From assembly GCA_963422465.1 (NCBI GenBank), contig OY730174.1:1426001-1490000 (forward strand): a stretch of 64,000 bases of DNA, read 5' to 3'. Source of the DNA: Lichina pygmaea. Its lineage: Eukaryota > Ascomycota > Lichinomycetes > Lichinales > Lichinaceae. The position numbers were made by a program, and so were the translations under genes. Positions 10,463-23,047 of this stretch are shown here, one piece after another. The stretch's first letter is position 1, and the number at the start of each line of letters is the position of its first letter. The notes beneath the pieces are model-generated. The model was not told the origin of the DNA. It saw only the letters and a list, made by a program, of their open reading frames with translations, and did no database searches.

Positions 10463-12196
10463 CTACGCTGTGGCAGCGATATCTCCTCGTATCTTTTTGA
10501 GTAGGGGCTCAACGATGGCGTCCTCTCGGGCTTTGTCGTCAAGCTCTCTTTTGCCCACGCCTTCCAGCTCCCGCTCCTTCTGCTCGAACAACCGTCGTTC
10601 CTCCTCCGTCAGGCTCTGCAGCAGTGGCTTGTTGTCGCCGTGCTTGAGGTTGTGATGGAAGGACCGGATGATGCTGTCGCCGTCGTCGACGGCGAGCGGT
10701 CGCACGTCGGCCATGGCCTTGATCTTGGCCGTGCATGCCTTGCACTGGTCGTCCGTCATCTCGATGTTCAGCTGGTTGGCACGCGACTTGATGGCGTTCC
10801 ATCCCGTCAGGCGCGAGGCAAAGTGCACGTATCGGCTCATGCCAAAATCGGAAGGGTTGATGATCTCGTACGTGCTGGGGTTGTTGAGGATGGCCTTGGC
10901 GTGGATGCCGGCCTTGTGCGTAAAGGCGCAGAAGCCGGTGATGTAGTTGTTGAACGGAATGTTGACCTCGACCGCTTCCGCCACGAGATCCTCGACGTCC
11001 TTGAGCTTCTCCAGTCGGTACTTGCTCTTGACGTAGTCTCGGTCGGCCACGATCATCCGTGCCATGAGGCCACCGAGCGGCGTAATGCCGTTCCGCTCGC
11101 CGATGCCGATGACAGACGTGTCCACATGAGTGGCGCCTGCCTCGAGGGCGCAGTACGCGTTCGCGATCGCGCATCCAGTGTCGTTGTGGAAGTGGCATTC
11201 GATGTCGCAGCTGACCACGCCCCGCAACGTCCGAACCAGATCGTACACCTGCCGTGGAGATGCACAGCCGACAGTGTCGGCAATGCCCACGCGGTTCACG
11301 CCAACCTTGTCGACCATGGAATAGATGGACAGCAGATCGACAAGATCCGACCGGAACGAGTCTTCGCTGGAGAAACGGATCTCGATATTTCTAGACTTGA
11401 CGAATTCGATGACCTCGACAGCCGTCTTGGTGATGTACGTCATGTCTTTGCCATGAGAGTGCTCTCGCAGATACGAGGAGGTACCAATAACCACATCCCT
11501 GCAACCGTCAGCGTGGTTCGGGGCACAGCGCGTTGCTTGCGAGAAGCCGCAGCGACGACCTACACTCCGTCAACGCCAGTCTCGACCGCGATTCGGGCAT
11601 CGTCCATATGGCATCGTATGTGGGTCAAGATCTGCAGACCCGTTTAGCCATACGGCATGTGCGCTGGGCTCGGCGGCAGACCCACCTTGGCTTTGAGTCC
11701 CAACTTGCAAATGGCTTCGCAGTCCAGCCTGGACTGTTCAGACGCCGCCGGGCTTGTGAGCTCGATCTGCACGGCAACCCAGATCAGTCCTAGGCGACGC
11801 AAGTTCCAGATGACAACTCGCGGGGGGGGGGGGGGAAATGAAACCCACGTAATCAACCCCAAACTCGTCCAGCGCCTTGGCGATCTCAATTTTTTTCTTG
11901 GTGTCAAAGAAGGCGTTGGCGAACTGCTCGCCTTCGCGCAAGGTGCTCTCGATGATCTTGAAGCGAGACACGTTGGACAGAAAATCCCCGACGGGCTGAT
12001 ATGGATTTCGACTCCATTGCCGCGACGGCTGCTGGGAATTGATGCCGACCATGTCATCCCGAGATTCTGACGCTGCAGGACGGTGTCAGCTCAGCTTGGT
12101 GCGGGGTTCGAAGCACGCGACATCACCTCTCCTCATCTCACCAGCGGTGCCTTTGCTGCTGAGGCTATTGGCCCCGTTGACATCTCCGTTCTGCAT
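10463..12196 (-). CDS. LYS20: Homocitrate synthase
   Basis: Five exons, 12196-12142, 12072-11849, 11766-11686,11631-11564 and 11498-10463, give 487 residues. The enzyme condenses acetyl-CoA with 2-oxoglutarate, the first step of fungal alpha-aminoadipate lysine synthesis. Visible family motifs are [14 protein letters not shown] (catalytic Arg at the barrel entrance), [15 protein letters not shown], and HKAGIHAKA, whose two His residues bind the divalent metal. The [17 protein letters not shown] leader is typical. The first coding exon is short (18 codons) and its ATG at 12196 gives [11 protein letters not shown], not an obvious mitochondrial presequence. Intron 2 contains a G14 run on the + strand (11822-11835) near its donor. 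Feedback control by lysine is a family property and not visible here. Confidence 0.93.
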
Positions 12197-12967
12197 CTTA
12201 GGTCTACGAGTTTTCTGCTCGACGGGTGAAATGGCTGTGGATAATTAGTGGGAGGGGTGAATGAACAGTTTTGTGGGGAAGACAGCGTGGGCGAGTCACA
12301 TAGGTATACCGTGCTGACGCAGAGTGATATGCGATAGTGGGGTCACCTTCCCACGCGGTGCAACACTGCAGCCAAGTATTTTTGTGTCGGGGAGAACCTG
12401 GTCTGTCTCCGCTGAAAATCCCAGTTGCCCGCCTCGGTCTGCATGCGCATGCAGTCATTAACTCACTGAACGTACGGAGTATGACTGGATTAATTGACGC
12501 CCATGACTAGTACAACTGGATCACGGCCGAATTGCACTTCAAGCCTCCTGTCGCTTGGACATGCAGTGAGGAAACTGATAATGCTTCCTTGCCGAATATG
12601 ACCAAGTGGGGCTGCTGCTGTGCGCCAAGTACGGTACTGTACAACCTGTCTACGGAGTCGATGAGTGCGGAGTCGGGGGGCACACAGGTCAAGGCTTCTC
12701 TACAGAAAAGCAGAGATGACAATCACAATTTTCCATGGCCTACCTCGTAGTCATTGACCGTGGGGAGAAGGAGAGCACAGTAACGTACAAATGAGAGATC
12801 TGATTGTAGGTGGAAGGGAACCACTAAGATAGCGAGTAGACACCCGCGGGACACCCTATCAAAGCGCTAGCGTTAGCGTTGTCGTCACTAATTGTAGCGA
12901 CTGCCTATCGTTAGGCGGTATGGTGCTGATCGACGTGACCTTATGGTCACCGTCGCGGACAATACAG
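12197..12967. other. Intergenic region LYS20-polymerase, no gene seen
   Basis: Contains the LYS20 promoter and the 3' flank of the downstream polymerase gene. I see no coding frame or repeat. Confidence 0.55.
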
Positions 12968-14982
12968 CTAGAAGCAGCCATACGTAATGTGTCCGTGTTC
13001 CAGTGTTCGCAGCTGATGGTCTGATTCGAACCCAGCCTCTGTCTTCTGGGTGTCAGCGTCTTCCGCCACTTCGTCGTCATCGGACGACAACGCAAGACGG
13101 GGCCCTATGAGGTCTTCTGACCCCAGCATACCATATCCTCCTGGTATCCGCGCAAGCGCTTCCTGTTGTGCTGCCATAATTTTCATACCCGTGTCGTCGC
13201 CATAGTCACCTGGAGGGTCACTGGGGGTGGGACTTGTAGTGGGCGGATGTCGGTTACTCGACGGTTCGATTTGCTTCTGGAACATGTGCTTGATGTTCAT
13301 GTTGGTGCCAGCGTCTTCCGCTCCTTCCTTGGCAGTCACGACCATGTCTGTTGCCGCCAGATTCAGCAAGCTCAAACTCCAGCCAGAGGCAGGCGGGTGC
13401 AGCTCGTTGAACAAGGGTAGGATGGTCTCATCGACCAGCCGCTTGGCGACGTCAGCAATGTCTTTCGAGGTATCCAAGACAAAGTCCGGCATGCGCGTGC
13501 TTCGAGAGATGCGACCTGTCATGGCTCCATCAGGGTTCACAGCAGGGCTTGGCCGGGTAGACAAACGGAGGGTCCGAGGGTAGGCCATCCAGCCTTTACG
13601 CGTCGACGACGGATCGTGCGCATGATGTGCCTCGCCATCCTCGGTGGGAGATGAATTACGATCTTGCCGCAGAAGATCGATCCTTAGACGCTTCAACAGA
13701 CTCTGAGCGATCTTGTAGAGCTCTTCTTGAGCCCGCGGAAGGCCTTTCAGACCAGTGTAGCTGTCCTCGATACTAAGTTGGCGCGGGATGATGCGTGCCC
13801 GAGCCACATCAGAGTGATCGATGCCATGAAGTAGGTTGTAGACTTTTACGCCGATTCCTCTCGGGAAGCCAGGACCGGCGCAGACCCTTTCCATGAGCTG
13901 TGGGCTCATATCAGGGAAACACCTGGCCTTTTTGACCGAGAGATCGGACTCCGCACTGCTGTAAAAGTGACCCTCCCAGGAGGGGTTGTTTTGACCGAGC
14001 ATATGGGAGCGTAGTTTCTGACCGAGCTTCCATCCAATGCCGGGAATCTGGCCAACGCCATGGGTATCCATGAATCTGATCACGTTGTTGACTCCTCCAT
14101 CGTCCGTGTGGCGGTTGTAGGGAGGCAACAGAGTGGTCTGACCTCGTGGCTTGTGTAGTCGGCCAACCAGTTTGGAGAGGAGCTTGGAGGTGGAGATCCC
14201 CACTGAACAAGTGAACCCGTGCTGTTCTTCTAGCCGCCGGCGCAAGTATTGCGCCAGATGTGAACCAAGTGTTAATCGGACATATAGTAAATGCTCGTCC
14301 TCAGCGATCCAGGGTTCCTGGGAGGACGCCGCAGGCGCTGCCCCAGCCCTCGGGAACGTGGAACCGGCAACGTGCGTGGCCTCGTAGTCGAAGCCGTTGG
14401 TAGGATCAGCAGGAGAGAGCTGAAAGAAGGCACGAGACAGGTCGTTCGCGTTCAGGGTCCTCAGATTCAAATCGACGACGGCGGAGACGTCCAGGTAGAC
14501 CTCATCAAGCCCCAGCCTCTCGCTCCGCTCGCTCCAGACGGCTTCTTGAAAGAAGCTGTACAGCTCTTTCGACGCGTCGCGGAACCGCGTAAGATCCTCG
14601 CCGGAGACGAGAACTAGCTCCGGACATGCCTTCTTCGCCTCCGAAAGCCTCTGTAGCTTGAACAGCCCTCGGCGTCTTGCGCGTCTCAACTTAGCCAAAG
14701 GCTGTATAGCCAGGTGATCCGGCCGCGAGGGGGCGCTAAGGGCCCCGGAGCTCACCTGGCTTCGGCGTTGCAGGTAACGATGATGTTCTTCTGTTGGATA
14801 CCCAAAGGGAGGCTCTTCAACACTGGATTGGCCCGCTCGACGACTGAGCAGTAGAAACTGTCGTAGTCCTGTGTAATCGAAAATCAGCGTAGGTCCTCCC
14901 AGAGCACAGAGACGCGGGGTCATACAAAGTGGATGATGATCCTTTGGTCTTTCGGTGTGCTCTTCTGCGCCCTCCAGGCCAT
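12968..14982 (-). CDS. Y-family translesion DNA polymerase, iota-like
   Basis: Three exons, 14982-14926, 14868-14756 and 14675-12968, give 625 residues. The start MAWRAQKSTPKDQR leads into IIIHFDYDSFY, which carries the first metal-binding Asp of Y-family polymerases. Exon 3 carries the second acidic pair in ERLGLDEVYLDVS. Then come the thumb/little-finger signatures SVGISTSKLLSKLVGRLHKP and GVGQIPGIGWKLGQKLRSH. SGEDLTRFRDASKELYSFF before the catalytic acidic pair resembles fungal polymerase iota more than eta or kappa, and I see no C-terminal zinc finger of the eta type. The role would be damage bypass at replication forks. The C-terminus (after about 530) is low-complexity; a ubiquitin- or PCNA-binding motif is not evident. 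Confidence 0.85.
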
Positions 14983-15240
14983 CACGGATCCTACCGGATT
15001 TGTGCTGGCTCATCGACAGCATATCGACGAGCTGATGGGCTCATGACTACTAGTCAGTCGTCGAACGATTTGCCATGCGGAGTGGAATCGTACAGACATG
15101 CTACCGTAATGGTCACTTCAGTCTCTCGATACCGGCCTGAGGCCAACTCAACCGCTGGGCCTGTCTCTCTACAGTTACAGCACATCCGTCGGTCCACGTC
15201 GCCTACGGTAGTGTCGCAACATCGTAGCCAACAAGCCCCT

Positions 15241-15271
<31 letters not shown>

Positions 15272-15562
15272 CCTCACGACGCTCTCAACATAACTGAACA
15301 GGCAGGCTGGACTAACAACCAGCTTTCTCCATGTGACATAGGGTAACAGAACTACAGTAGTGTACGCTTTAATACATTCCATAGGACGGGAACGCATTCA
15401 GGTGAAATGTGCAAAGGCTGATAATTCCCAGAAACCGTTCATCATCCTCTCCCCCACAGTAGACGATAGGCGCCGTAGTACATACGTAGCCTCCCCAAGA
15501 AGTAAATCCATGGTCACTTGAGACGGCGATGGGGTGATCGTCGAGCCTGAGCGACTTCGGTT
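14983..15562. other. Intergenic region with C29 homopolymer
   Basis: Promoter of the polymerase gene and 3' flank of the SMP/C2 gene. A C29 run occupies 15241-15269. No gene seen. Confidence 0.6.
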
Positions 15563-18500
15563 TCAGGCTTCGGTTTCGGGCTTCGGGTCCCGTCCCTGGA
15601 GCCCCCCGGTCATTCTGTGCTTGACCTTCTTCATACCCAACATCGCTTCGTCTCTGAAGAAGATGGCCTCGCGTGCCGCCTTCCACTGTCGCACGCCTCT
15701 GTGACGTCGGGCGAGCGTGTCCTTCGACTGCTTGGAGTTGTCCGCTGGCTTCTCGTCCGCCGACGTCCTGTCGACGCTCCCGTTCATCGTTTCGTTGTCC
15801 GTCCTGTCGTCTGATGCCTCCTGAACTCCCAGGTCGTCGTCGGACGATGATGGGTCGTCGCTGTCGGTGGGAGTTCGGTCGTTCTTCGAGCGGACCAGAT
15901 CGGCCGGATCTTGACCAAACGCGCCAGACCAATCTTGCCCATCCTTGGCGAGCCATCGCCGCTTCTCCTCGGGTGGCGCTTCCTTCAGAACATCTCGCGC
16001 CTCGGTCAGCGACTTCTCGTGCAGCGCATGAATCGTCTCGGGAAGTTCTTTTGTGATTTGGGAGCCCCTGGAGCCTTCGGCTCTGCAGGCTTGCCACGTC
16101 TCGTACGTCTCACGGTCGTCGTTGCTCTGTATGAACATTTCATGTTCCTTCGAGAATCCAGGGCTGAACCGTCCGCGGAAGTGCAAGCGGCCAACCTCGG
16201 TCACGTTGCTGTTCAGGTCGTGAACGGTCTCCTCCGTGCTGAAGTTCTGGGTGAGCCTGTGCGGGTCGTTGGTCCGGTATATCGGTGCGTTGAAGGGGGT
16301 CACTTCATCGTCAGGCACATCCTGGAGCCAGAAGATGGCGTACGCGTCGGCATGCCTCTTGGCAGACAGGTGAAACTCCATCAGGATCGGGCTCCTGTAT
16401 CTGTACCGCACAGGCAGCTGTAGGTCCGTGGCGTCCCAGTACACGCCATCGCCCTCCGGGAGCTTCTGGCAGCTGGACCGTGGCTTGGAAGCGCTCGAGC
16501 CACCGGTACGCATCTTCAACTTGGCAACTTTGCCATAACCCAGGCCGAGGATTCGCGGAGACGTGAACTGGAAGGTCCCGACATCCCATCCCAGTAAGCT
16601 GGGAGGGAGCTTCAACGTGACCGCGCGCCACAGGACGGAGATCCTAATCCGCCCAAAGCCCTGTCGGCTTGCGTTAGATGTGGCGGCGACGAGGGAGGGT
16701 GGTGTCTCGGGTAGGACTCACGATGCCGCCATCCAGAGGATACCATCGAGTCACCTGGCTTGACGATTGCAACAACTCGCTGACCTTGAGGGAGACGGTG
16801 CCGAGGATCGGGTCATGCTCACGATGTCGTTGGTCCCGGACGCAAATCGCCAGCAGCGTCGAACGCCAGTCGCGCACGAACCGTTCGGTTCCGGCGTTGA
16901 AGACCGGCCGCGCGGTCACGGCCTTGACTCGGGTCTTGTACTCGAGCTGGTCGTTGAAGAGGATGGTGCAGTAACTGGTAGGTAACCGGTCGCCTTCCTC
17001 GTGCTTCATCTCCCCGTAGTCTCTCGCTGGCTCGTACTCTCGACCACGCCGTTTCCCTTGACTTCCCTGGATGTTCTCCAGCTCCAAGTTGACGATCTGA
17101 TGGATGACGACGCTGCAGATTCCGCTGGGCCAGAGAGGGTCAGGGGGCGTGTGAGCGACGGCGTCGGACTTTGGAGTGCTGATGGTGCCCTTCTCGTCTT
17201 GGAATTCGGGCTTATCTTTCAGATGCTCGGGCAGGTTGGGGTTCTTCCCGTCCGTACGTAGCGCCGGCCGGAAGCTGGGTTTGTCAAAGTATCCGACTTC
17301 CCAATGGAGCTGGCCGGGCATGCTGCTTTCGGCGTGCATGCCCCTGAGGCTGGAAACTTGCGGATACATCTTGCGCGGGTGTTGTATCAGCTTCTGGATG
17401 GACAGCTCGACCTTGCCCACGACATCGTCGGCCGTATGTCTGTCGCTGTCCCACAGCTCGACGCTCAGCTGCTCGTCCGCCTTGATGACTTGCGGGTCCA
17501 CCAACAAGCTAGGGGCGCGAGTCAGCATGCGCGGCGTGGCGGCCAGAAGAGAAGAGCGGCGGGGACGTGTCGCGACGACTCACCCGGCACATTCTTCCCA
17601 GACCGGGTTGAGTTCATCGGTGATGACCCGGGTGCTGTACATGATCTTCTCGTACTTGCTGAAGGCAAGGGTGATGTACGGATCCGAGCCACCGCCGTCC
17701 CGGCCCCGTCGGTCCTGCTTGCTGAGGCCGACGGCCTTGTGGATCCTGACCCAGATGACGCCAATGGCCTCGGTCTCCTTCTGGACGGTGTCGCCCTGGA
17801 GGATCGAGGCGAGGTCGATGGTCATGGACTTTGGCGCCACGTACATGCTGGCCGCCGCTCGGATGGCATAGTTGACGAAGTTGGATATGATGGGAAGATT
17901 GAGTATGTTGATGCCTCTCTCCATCATCGGGGTGCAGCCGGCGGAGACCTGCGGCGAGCCCATGAGCGTGAAGGTCAGGGCCTTGAGAAAGGGCGCCTCG
18001 GGCGACATCTGAAGGCGGATGCGGGCCGTAGCCACGACCGACTGGAGCTCGACCCAGATCGGCAGCGGCACCCCGAACAGTCCTCGGACGCCCAAGTAGA
18101 ATACGAGCTGCATGTGCAGGTTCCGCGCCCTCGCCGAGACCGACTTCCCCGTCGGTGCGGCGTGGTAGGCGATGCTGACCTCGAGGTTGTAGTAGTCCCC
18201 ACCTTCCTCCTCGGCCGCCAGCTGCTCGGGGTCTTTGGACTTCTCCATCTCGGCGTGGATGTTCTCTTTGAGTTCCTTGACATGTTCGTCTGGCAGAGCG
18301 CGGAGACTCAGGATGCGAGGCGGATTACTGCCCTGGTTGATATCGGCAACCCGGACCATCTCTATCGCTGGGGGTAAGCGGGCAGGTCAGAGAGAGTCTG
18401 GCTCGAGCACGCACCGATGACGCGTGGTACGGAGGCCTGCATCACATCCTCGAGCGTGTCTGCCACGGTAACAAACATCTCAGGGTTGATGAGACCCCAA

Positions 18501-19422
18501 AAGATGCCCATCAGGGTGTTGAACCATTCCACCGACTCGGGAAGAAGATTCGCCGTTGCCTGCCAACATGATCAGATGTCGGGGTACGCCACGAGCTCGT
18601 AGGAACCGCCGAAGCGAGGCTTACGGTCTCCCCTCTCATCTTTTCGCTCTCCCACTCAAGCTCCCGGCCGCTTCGAACGACCTCCTTTACCCACAGGAAC
18701 AGCCCGGCGGCCACACACCCTGCCGTGGGCACCAGTCCGATGAGCGACGCGCCGAACATCCTCCCCAACAGGACAATGGCGATGAAGACGGCAGTGCACA
18801 GGACCGAGCCTTTTGTCTCCAAGGACGCAAAGGCAGGTTCGTAGCTAATGGAAGGAGTCGGATGGAAGAGGACGTTGGTCTTCTCGTCGTGGATGGGCAC
18901 GTCAGAGGTACTATCGGGATGAAGCGGATCCGGGGGAGCTGTGACGTCTTGATTCTCGTGGTACTCGTCCAGGGGTTGCGAGGCGTCGGTCTTGACGGGC
19001 TGATAGTCCATTCTGTCAGATGCAAGATGATCTGCTACCATGGGGTGGGAGAACATACCGTATCTTTGGACAGGTTGGCGTTCGGCACCGTCAACTTGAT
19101 GCGGTCAGCAAGCGGCACCGAGTAACGCACCTCCCACGGCGTTGCGGCCCTAGATTTTCCCCCATACCTGTGGATTCGTAATGACCTGTTGAGCGTTCAT
19201 ATCGATGTCCTCGATCTCAACTTCTTTGCCCGTTACGGGATCGTGAACCCTTCTCCTCGTTTCTGACTTGGTTCCTTTCGATTTCTGAGCACGCTGGGAT
19301 TCATCGATCTTGCGATCTCGCTCTTTCTTGTCCTTATCCAGCGACTCTATGAACTTTGAAATCGTGGGCACCGGCCGAGCGCCCGAATAGTGGCCTCCGG
19401 CCGCATGCTGCTGGTCCTCCAT
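15563..19422 (-). CDS. SMP/C2 membrane-tether protein (Mug190/tricalbin-like)
   Basis: Seven exons, 19422-19168, 19094-19059, 18999-18625, 18559-18415, 18367-17584, 17508-16722 and 16660-15563, join to 1159 residues. The basic N-terminal region includes HDPVTGKEVEIED. Residues about 160-205 hold hydrophobic segments (VLCTAVFIAIVLL and SLIGLVPTAGCVAAGLFLW) that can form a membrane hairpin. An SMP lipid-transfer domain follows (about 225-440), then a C2 domain from about 460 (VIWVRIHKAVGLSKQD), a second from about 665 (SVVIHQIVNLELE), and a long acidic/basic C-terminal tail rich in Ser, Asp and Lys. Such proteins bridge ER and plasma membrane and move lipids. The architecture matches fungal Mug190-like proteins better than yeast tricalbins, which have more C2 domains. 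Exon 2 is just 36 bases. Confidence 0.85.
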
Positions 19423-20527
19423 GCCGTGGAAAGGTTGCCTAGGCTCGAGGAAGGCGCTCCTCCGTCGAGGTCTGGCAAGCTCCTCGTGGCAGGGATATTC
19501 TCGATGGTGAGTGGCGAGATGGTGGTGGGGTCAGGAAGGGGTATATTCCTGGTTGACCGATTGGCAATGGCTACAGTACGAATTCATTCGAGGAGGTGCA
19601 GCTCCAGCGTGAAATCAAGAAAAGACCGCAGCGGCCCGTGCAGGCCTGACTTTGCGTGCTCGGTAGTTACTTCGTACCGGAACGTGCCTACCAAAAGGGC
19701 TACTGTCCAATTACATCATAGGTCTCGCTGGCCAAGGAACCCCTCGAACCAAAAGGACTCCAAGCAATCGGTCGGCCTCAGTGAACGTCGATTCACTACA
19801 GACAGTACAATCTAGGAGGATACGTACCAATGCTGCCCTATACTGGTATCACTACTCACGTACAAAGTAGTATTGATCAGGCTCGATGTAACTGACATAC
19901 AGGGTGAAAGGGAACTGGACCGGATGATCAACGGTCTGTGTGGTATTTTCAACGGGCGTATCCACATGGGTCCAGATCTTCTACGAAGGTTCATGAACGT
20001 CACGTGGCAGTGTGTGGATGGTTTCACAGAGCCCTTACTAAGCCTCGGCTAAGCTCGGTCAATCCTTTCGCTTGACTTCTGTCATGAAATACGTACCACC
20101 AAGCCACCACGTTGATTTCCATAAGTAATGATGGCTTTGTCCTGCATGTGTGACTCCGCTGTAGGGACCCCACGGTACGTACTCGTAAGTGTAGGGACCC
20201 ACCGTTTGGACACTCGGACGACACCTTACCGAACACGCTCTGGTATGATGCGGGGCGCCGATGCGCTAGGGTTCAAGCCCAAACTTTAGGCGATAGGGCC
20301 CTACTGTACGAGGGTACGAGGGTACAGTAACAGCCTACAGTAACTGTTTGGATGCCTGCATCCGCTGACGTCGGCCGCTTTCAAAGAATCTCCTTTTTCC
20401 CATCTTGCGCATCCAGGACAGACTTATCTACCTACGCTGGCCCCAAGGGAGTAGATCTGTCTAGTGCATAGACACAGATGCGGAATTTGTCAAACGACAA
20501 TCTGAAAGCGGAGGACGTTGATGAAAG
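19423..20527. promoter_or_regulatory. Divergent intergenic region, SMP/C2 gene and acetyl-CoA synthetase
   Basis: A 1.1-kb region between divergent starts at 19422 (-) and 20528 (+). It contains a repeated TGTAGGGACCC at about 20159 and 20192, and GTACGAGGGTACGAGGGTAC near 20306-20325. No coding frame is convincing. Carbon-source regulators may act here, but no site is claimed. Confidence 0.4.
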
Positions 20528-22834
20528 ATGTCTGAAGGCGACGTTCTACCGACGAGTGTCGTCTCGGAAGGACGCGAGCATCCCACGACTGGCGTCCCTC
20601 AGGCGTTGTTCGAGTGAGTGACAGTTGCGCACATGTACGGATGTATTTGTATACACATACATCTGTCAGAGCCTTTGTAGCAGGTCGAGACAGCAGATGG
20701 ATGCTCATGACCAATCTTCTATCGCAGCAAGCATCCGGCGAAACCACATCTGGATGGCTGTGCGGAATATCTGGCCCTCTACAAGGAATCAATTGAGAAC
20801 CCCAATCGCTTCTGGGCCAAGCTCGCTCGGGATCTTCTGAGCTGGGACAAGGACTTCCACACCGTTCACAATGGCTCGTTTGTCGGTGGCGACAATGCCT
20901 GGTTCCTTGGCGGACGGCTTAACGCATGCTTCAACTGCGTGGACCGCCATGCGCTGAAAACTCCCGAAAAGCCGGCCATCATCTTCGAGGCCGACGAGGC
21001 CCAGCACGGGAGGACGGTCACCTATGGCGAGCTCTTGCGCGAAGTGTCGAGGCTCGCGTACGTGCTTCGGCAGATGGGGGTCCGGAAGGGAGACACCGTT
21101 GCGATCTATCTACCCATGGTCCCGGAGGCCGTCTTTGCGTTCCTGGCCTGCTCGCGCCTAGGCGCCGTTCACTCTGTGGTCTTTGCTGGGTTCTCTTCGG
21201 ACTCCCTGCGGGATCGCCTTGTGGACGCCGAGAGCGCCGTCATCGTCACCAGCGACGAGGGCCGTCGAGGCGGGAAGACCATCGCGACGAAGAAGATCGT
21301 CGACGAGGCTCTGAAGCAGTGTCCGGGCGTGAAGAGATGCCTGGTCTTCCGACGGACCGGTGCCGAGGTTCCGTGGACGGCCGGACGTGACTTCTGGTGG
21401 CACGAGGAGGCACCCAGATATCCCAACTACATCGAGCCCGTCGTGGTCGGGGCCGAGGATCCCCTCTTCCTGCTCTACACGTCCGGCTCGACGGGGAAGC
21501 CCAAGGGTCTCATGCACACAACGGCCGGATATCTCCTGGGGGCGGCGGCTACGGGAAAGTACGTGTTCGACATCCACGACACCGACCGTTTCTTCTGTGC
21601 CGGCGACGTCGGCTGGATCACGGGACACACGTACGTCGTCTACGCCCCTCTTCTGCTGGGCGTAGCGACGGTCGTGTTCGAGGGGACGCCCAGCCATCCC
21701 GACTTCTCGCGGTATTGGGACGTCATCAGCCGCCACGCCATCACCCAGTTCTACGTGGCGCCGACGGCGCTCCGGCTCTGCAAACGCGCGGGCGACCATC
21801 ACGTCAAGCGGATGAAACACCTGCGCGTGCTAGGCTCGGTGGGGGAGCCCATCGCTGCCGAAGTCTGGAAGTGGTACTTCGAGATCGTGGGCCGCAAGGA
21901 AGCGCACGTCGTCGACACGTACTGGCAGACCGAGACGGGTTCGCACGTCATCAGCCCGCTGGGCGGCGTGACCCCGACCAAGCCCGGGAGTGCGTCCCTT
22001 CCGTTCTTTGGAATCGAACCCGCCATCGTCGACCCGGAAACGGGGGAGGAGCTCTACGGGAACGGCGTCGAAGGGGTTCTGGTCATCAAGAAGCCATGGC
22101 CCAGCATGGCCCGGACGGTGTGGGGCGACCATAAGCGATACATGGATGCGTACTTCAACAAGTACAAGGGCTTCTACGTACGGTCCCACCCGGGCTGTAG
22201 GGCCGACGATCGTTCCTGCGGGTACTGACGGCGATCCAGTTCACCGGCGATGGGGCCGGCCGTGACTACGATGGACACTACTGGATTCGCGGGCGGGTGG
22301 ACGACGTCGTCAACGTCAGCGGGCACCGGCTGTCGACGGCCGAGATCGAGGCTGCCCTCATCGAACACCGTCAGCCTTACCCTCTCCGACCTTTCTCCTC
22401 TCCGTGGCTGCCTCCTCCGACGACGCTGACGATGAAGTCGCAGAGGCCGTGGCCGAGGCTGCCGTCGTCGGCGTCAGCGACGAACTAAGTGGACAGGCCG
22501 TCAACGCCTTCGTCGCCGTCAAGGACGGCAACGAGGTCACCGATCAGCTGCGAAAGGAGCTCATCCTGCAGGTGCGCAAGTCCATCGGGCCCTTTGCGGC
22601 CCCCAAGGCGGTCTTCATCGTGCCGGATCTGCCCCAGACGCGTTCGGGCAAGACGATGAGGCGCATCCTCCGCAAGATCCTGGCCGGCGAGGAGAACTCG
22701 CTCGGTGACATCTCGACCGTGAGCGCTTCTACTTCGTCTTACGTGCTGGATCGATCATGCTGCGGCTGCAGCTTTCGGACCCGAGCGTGCTCGAGAAGAT
22801 CATCTTGACCGTCCAGCTGAGTCGCTCCAAGTGA
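20528..22834 (+). CDS. ACS1: Acetyl-CoA synthetase
   Basis: Five exons, 20528-20613, 20728-22177, 22240-22369, 22444-22718 and 22772-22834, give 667 residues, the normal length. The enzyme activates acetate to acetyl-CoA through an acetyl-adenylate. Motifs in order: [11 protein letters not shown] (ATP-phosphate loop), TYWQTETG, the hinge and A8 region [20 protein letters not shown], and TRSGKTMRR with the catalytic Lys that is acetylated in homologues. The N-terminal [16 protein letters not shown] and C-terminal [15 protein letters not shown] match fungal cytosolic/nuclear enzymes (facA/acu-5 type). The start at 20528 gives [11 protein letters not shown]. The third intron uses a GTCAGC donor, weaker than the others. 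Confidence 0.95.
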
Positions 22835-22986
22835 CACTTGCTACACGGTACGAAACAAAAGGTTGGTATCACGTGGCGTATGAAGTGTCCTCTGCTAGGT
22901 GCACACCTTATGATGCCGGAGTTGCAGGTCAGAGAGCCATTAGACCTTTACAGCAGGAGCACTTCATCACTTTCTCTCTCCATCTT

Positions 22987-22990
<4 letters not shown>

Positions 22991-23044
<54 letters not shown>
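22991..23044. repeat. (TC)n microsatellite
   Basis: An uninterrupted TC dinucleotide run of about 50 bases, 160 bases after the acetyl-CoA synthetase stop codon. Confidence 0.95.

Positions 23045-23047
<3 letters not shown>

Noticed and set aside
17304-18377. 357-codon + strand frame
   Set aside because: It is antisense to the SMP and first C2 domains, whose protein sequence is clearly conserved on the other strand.
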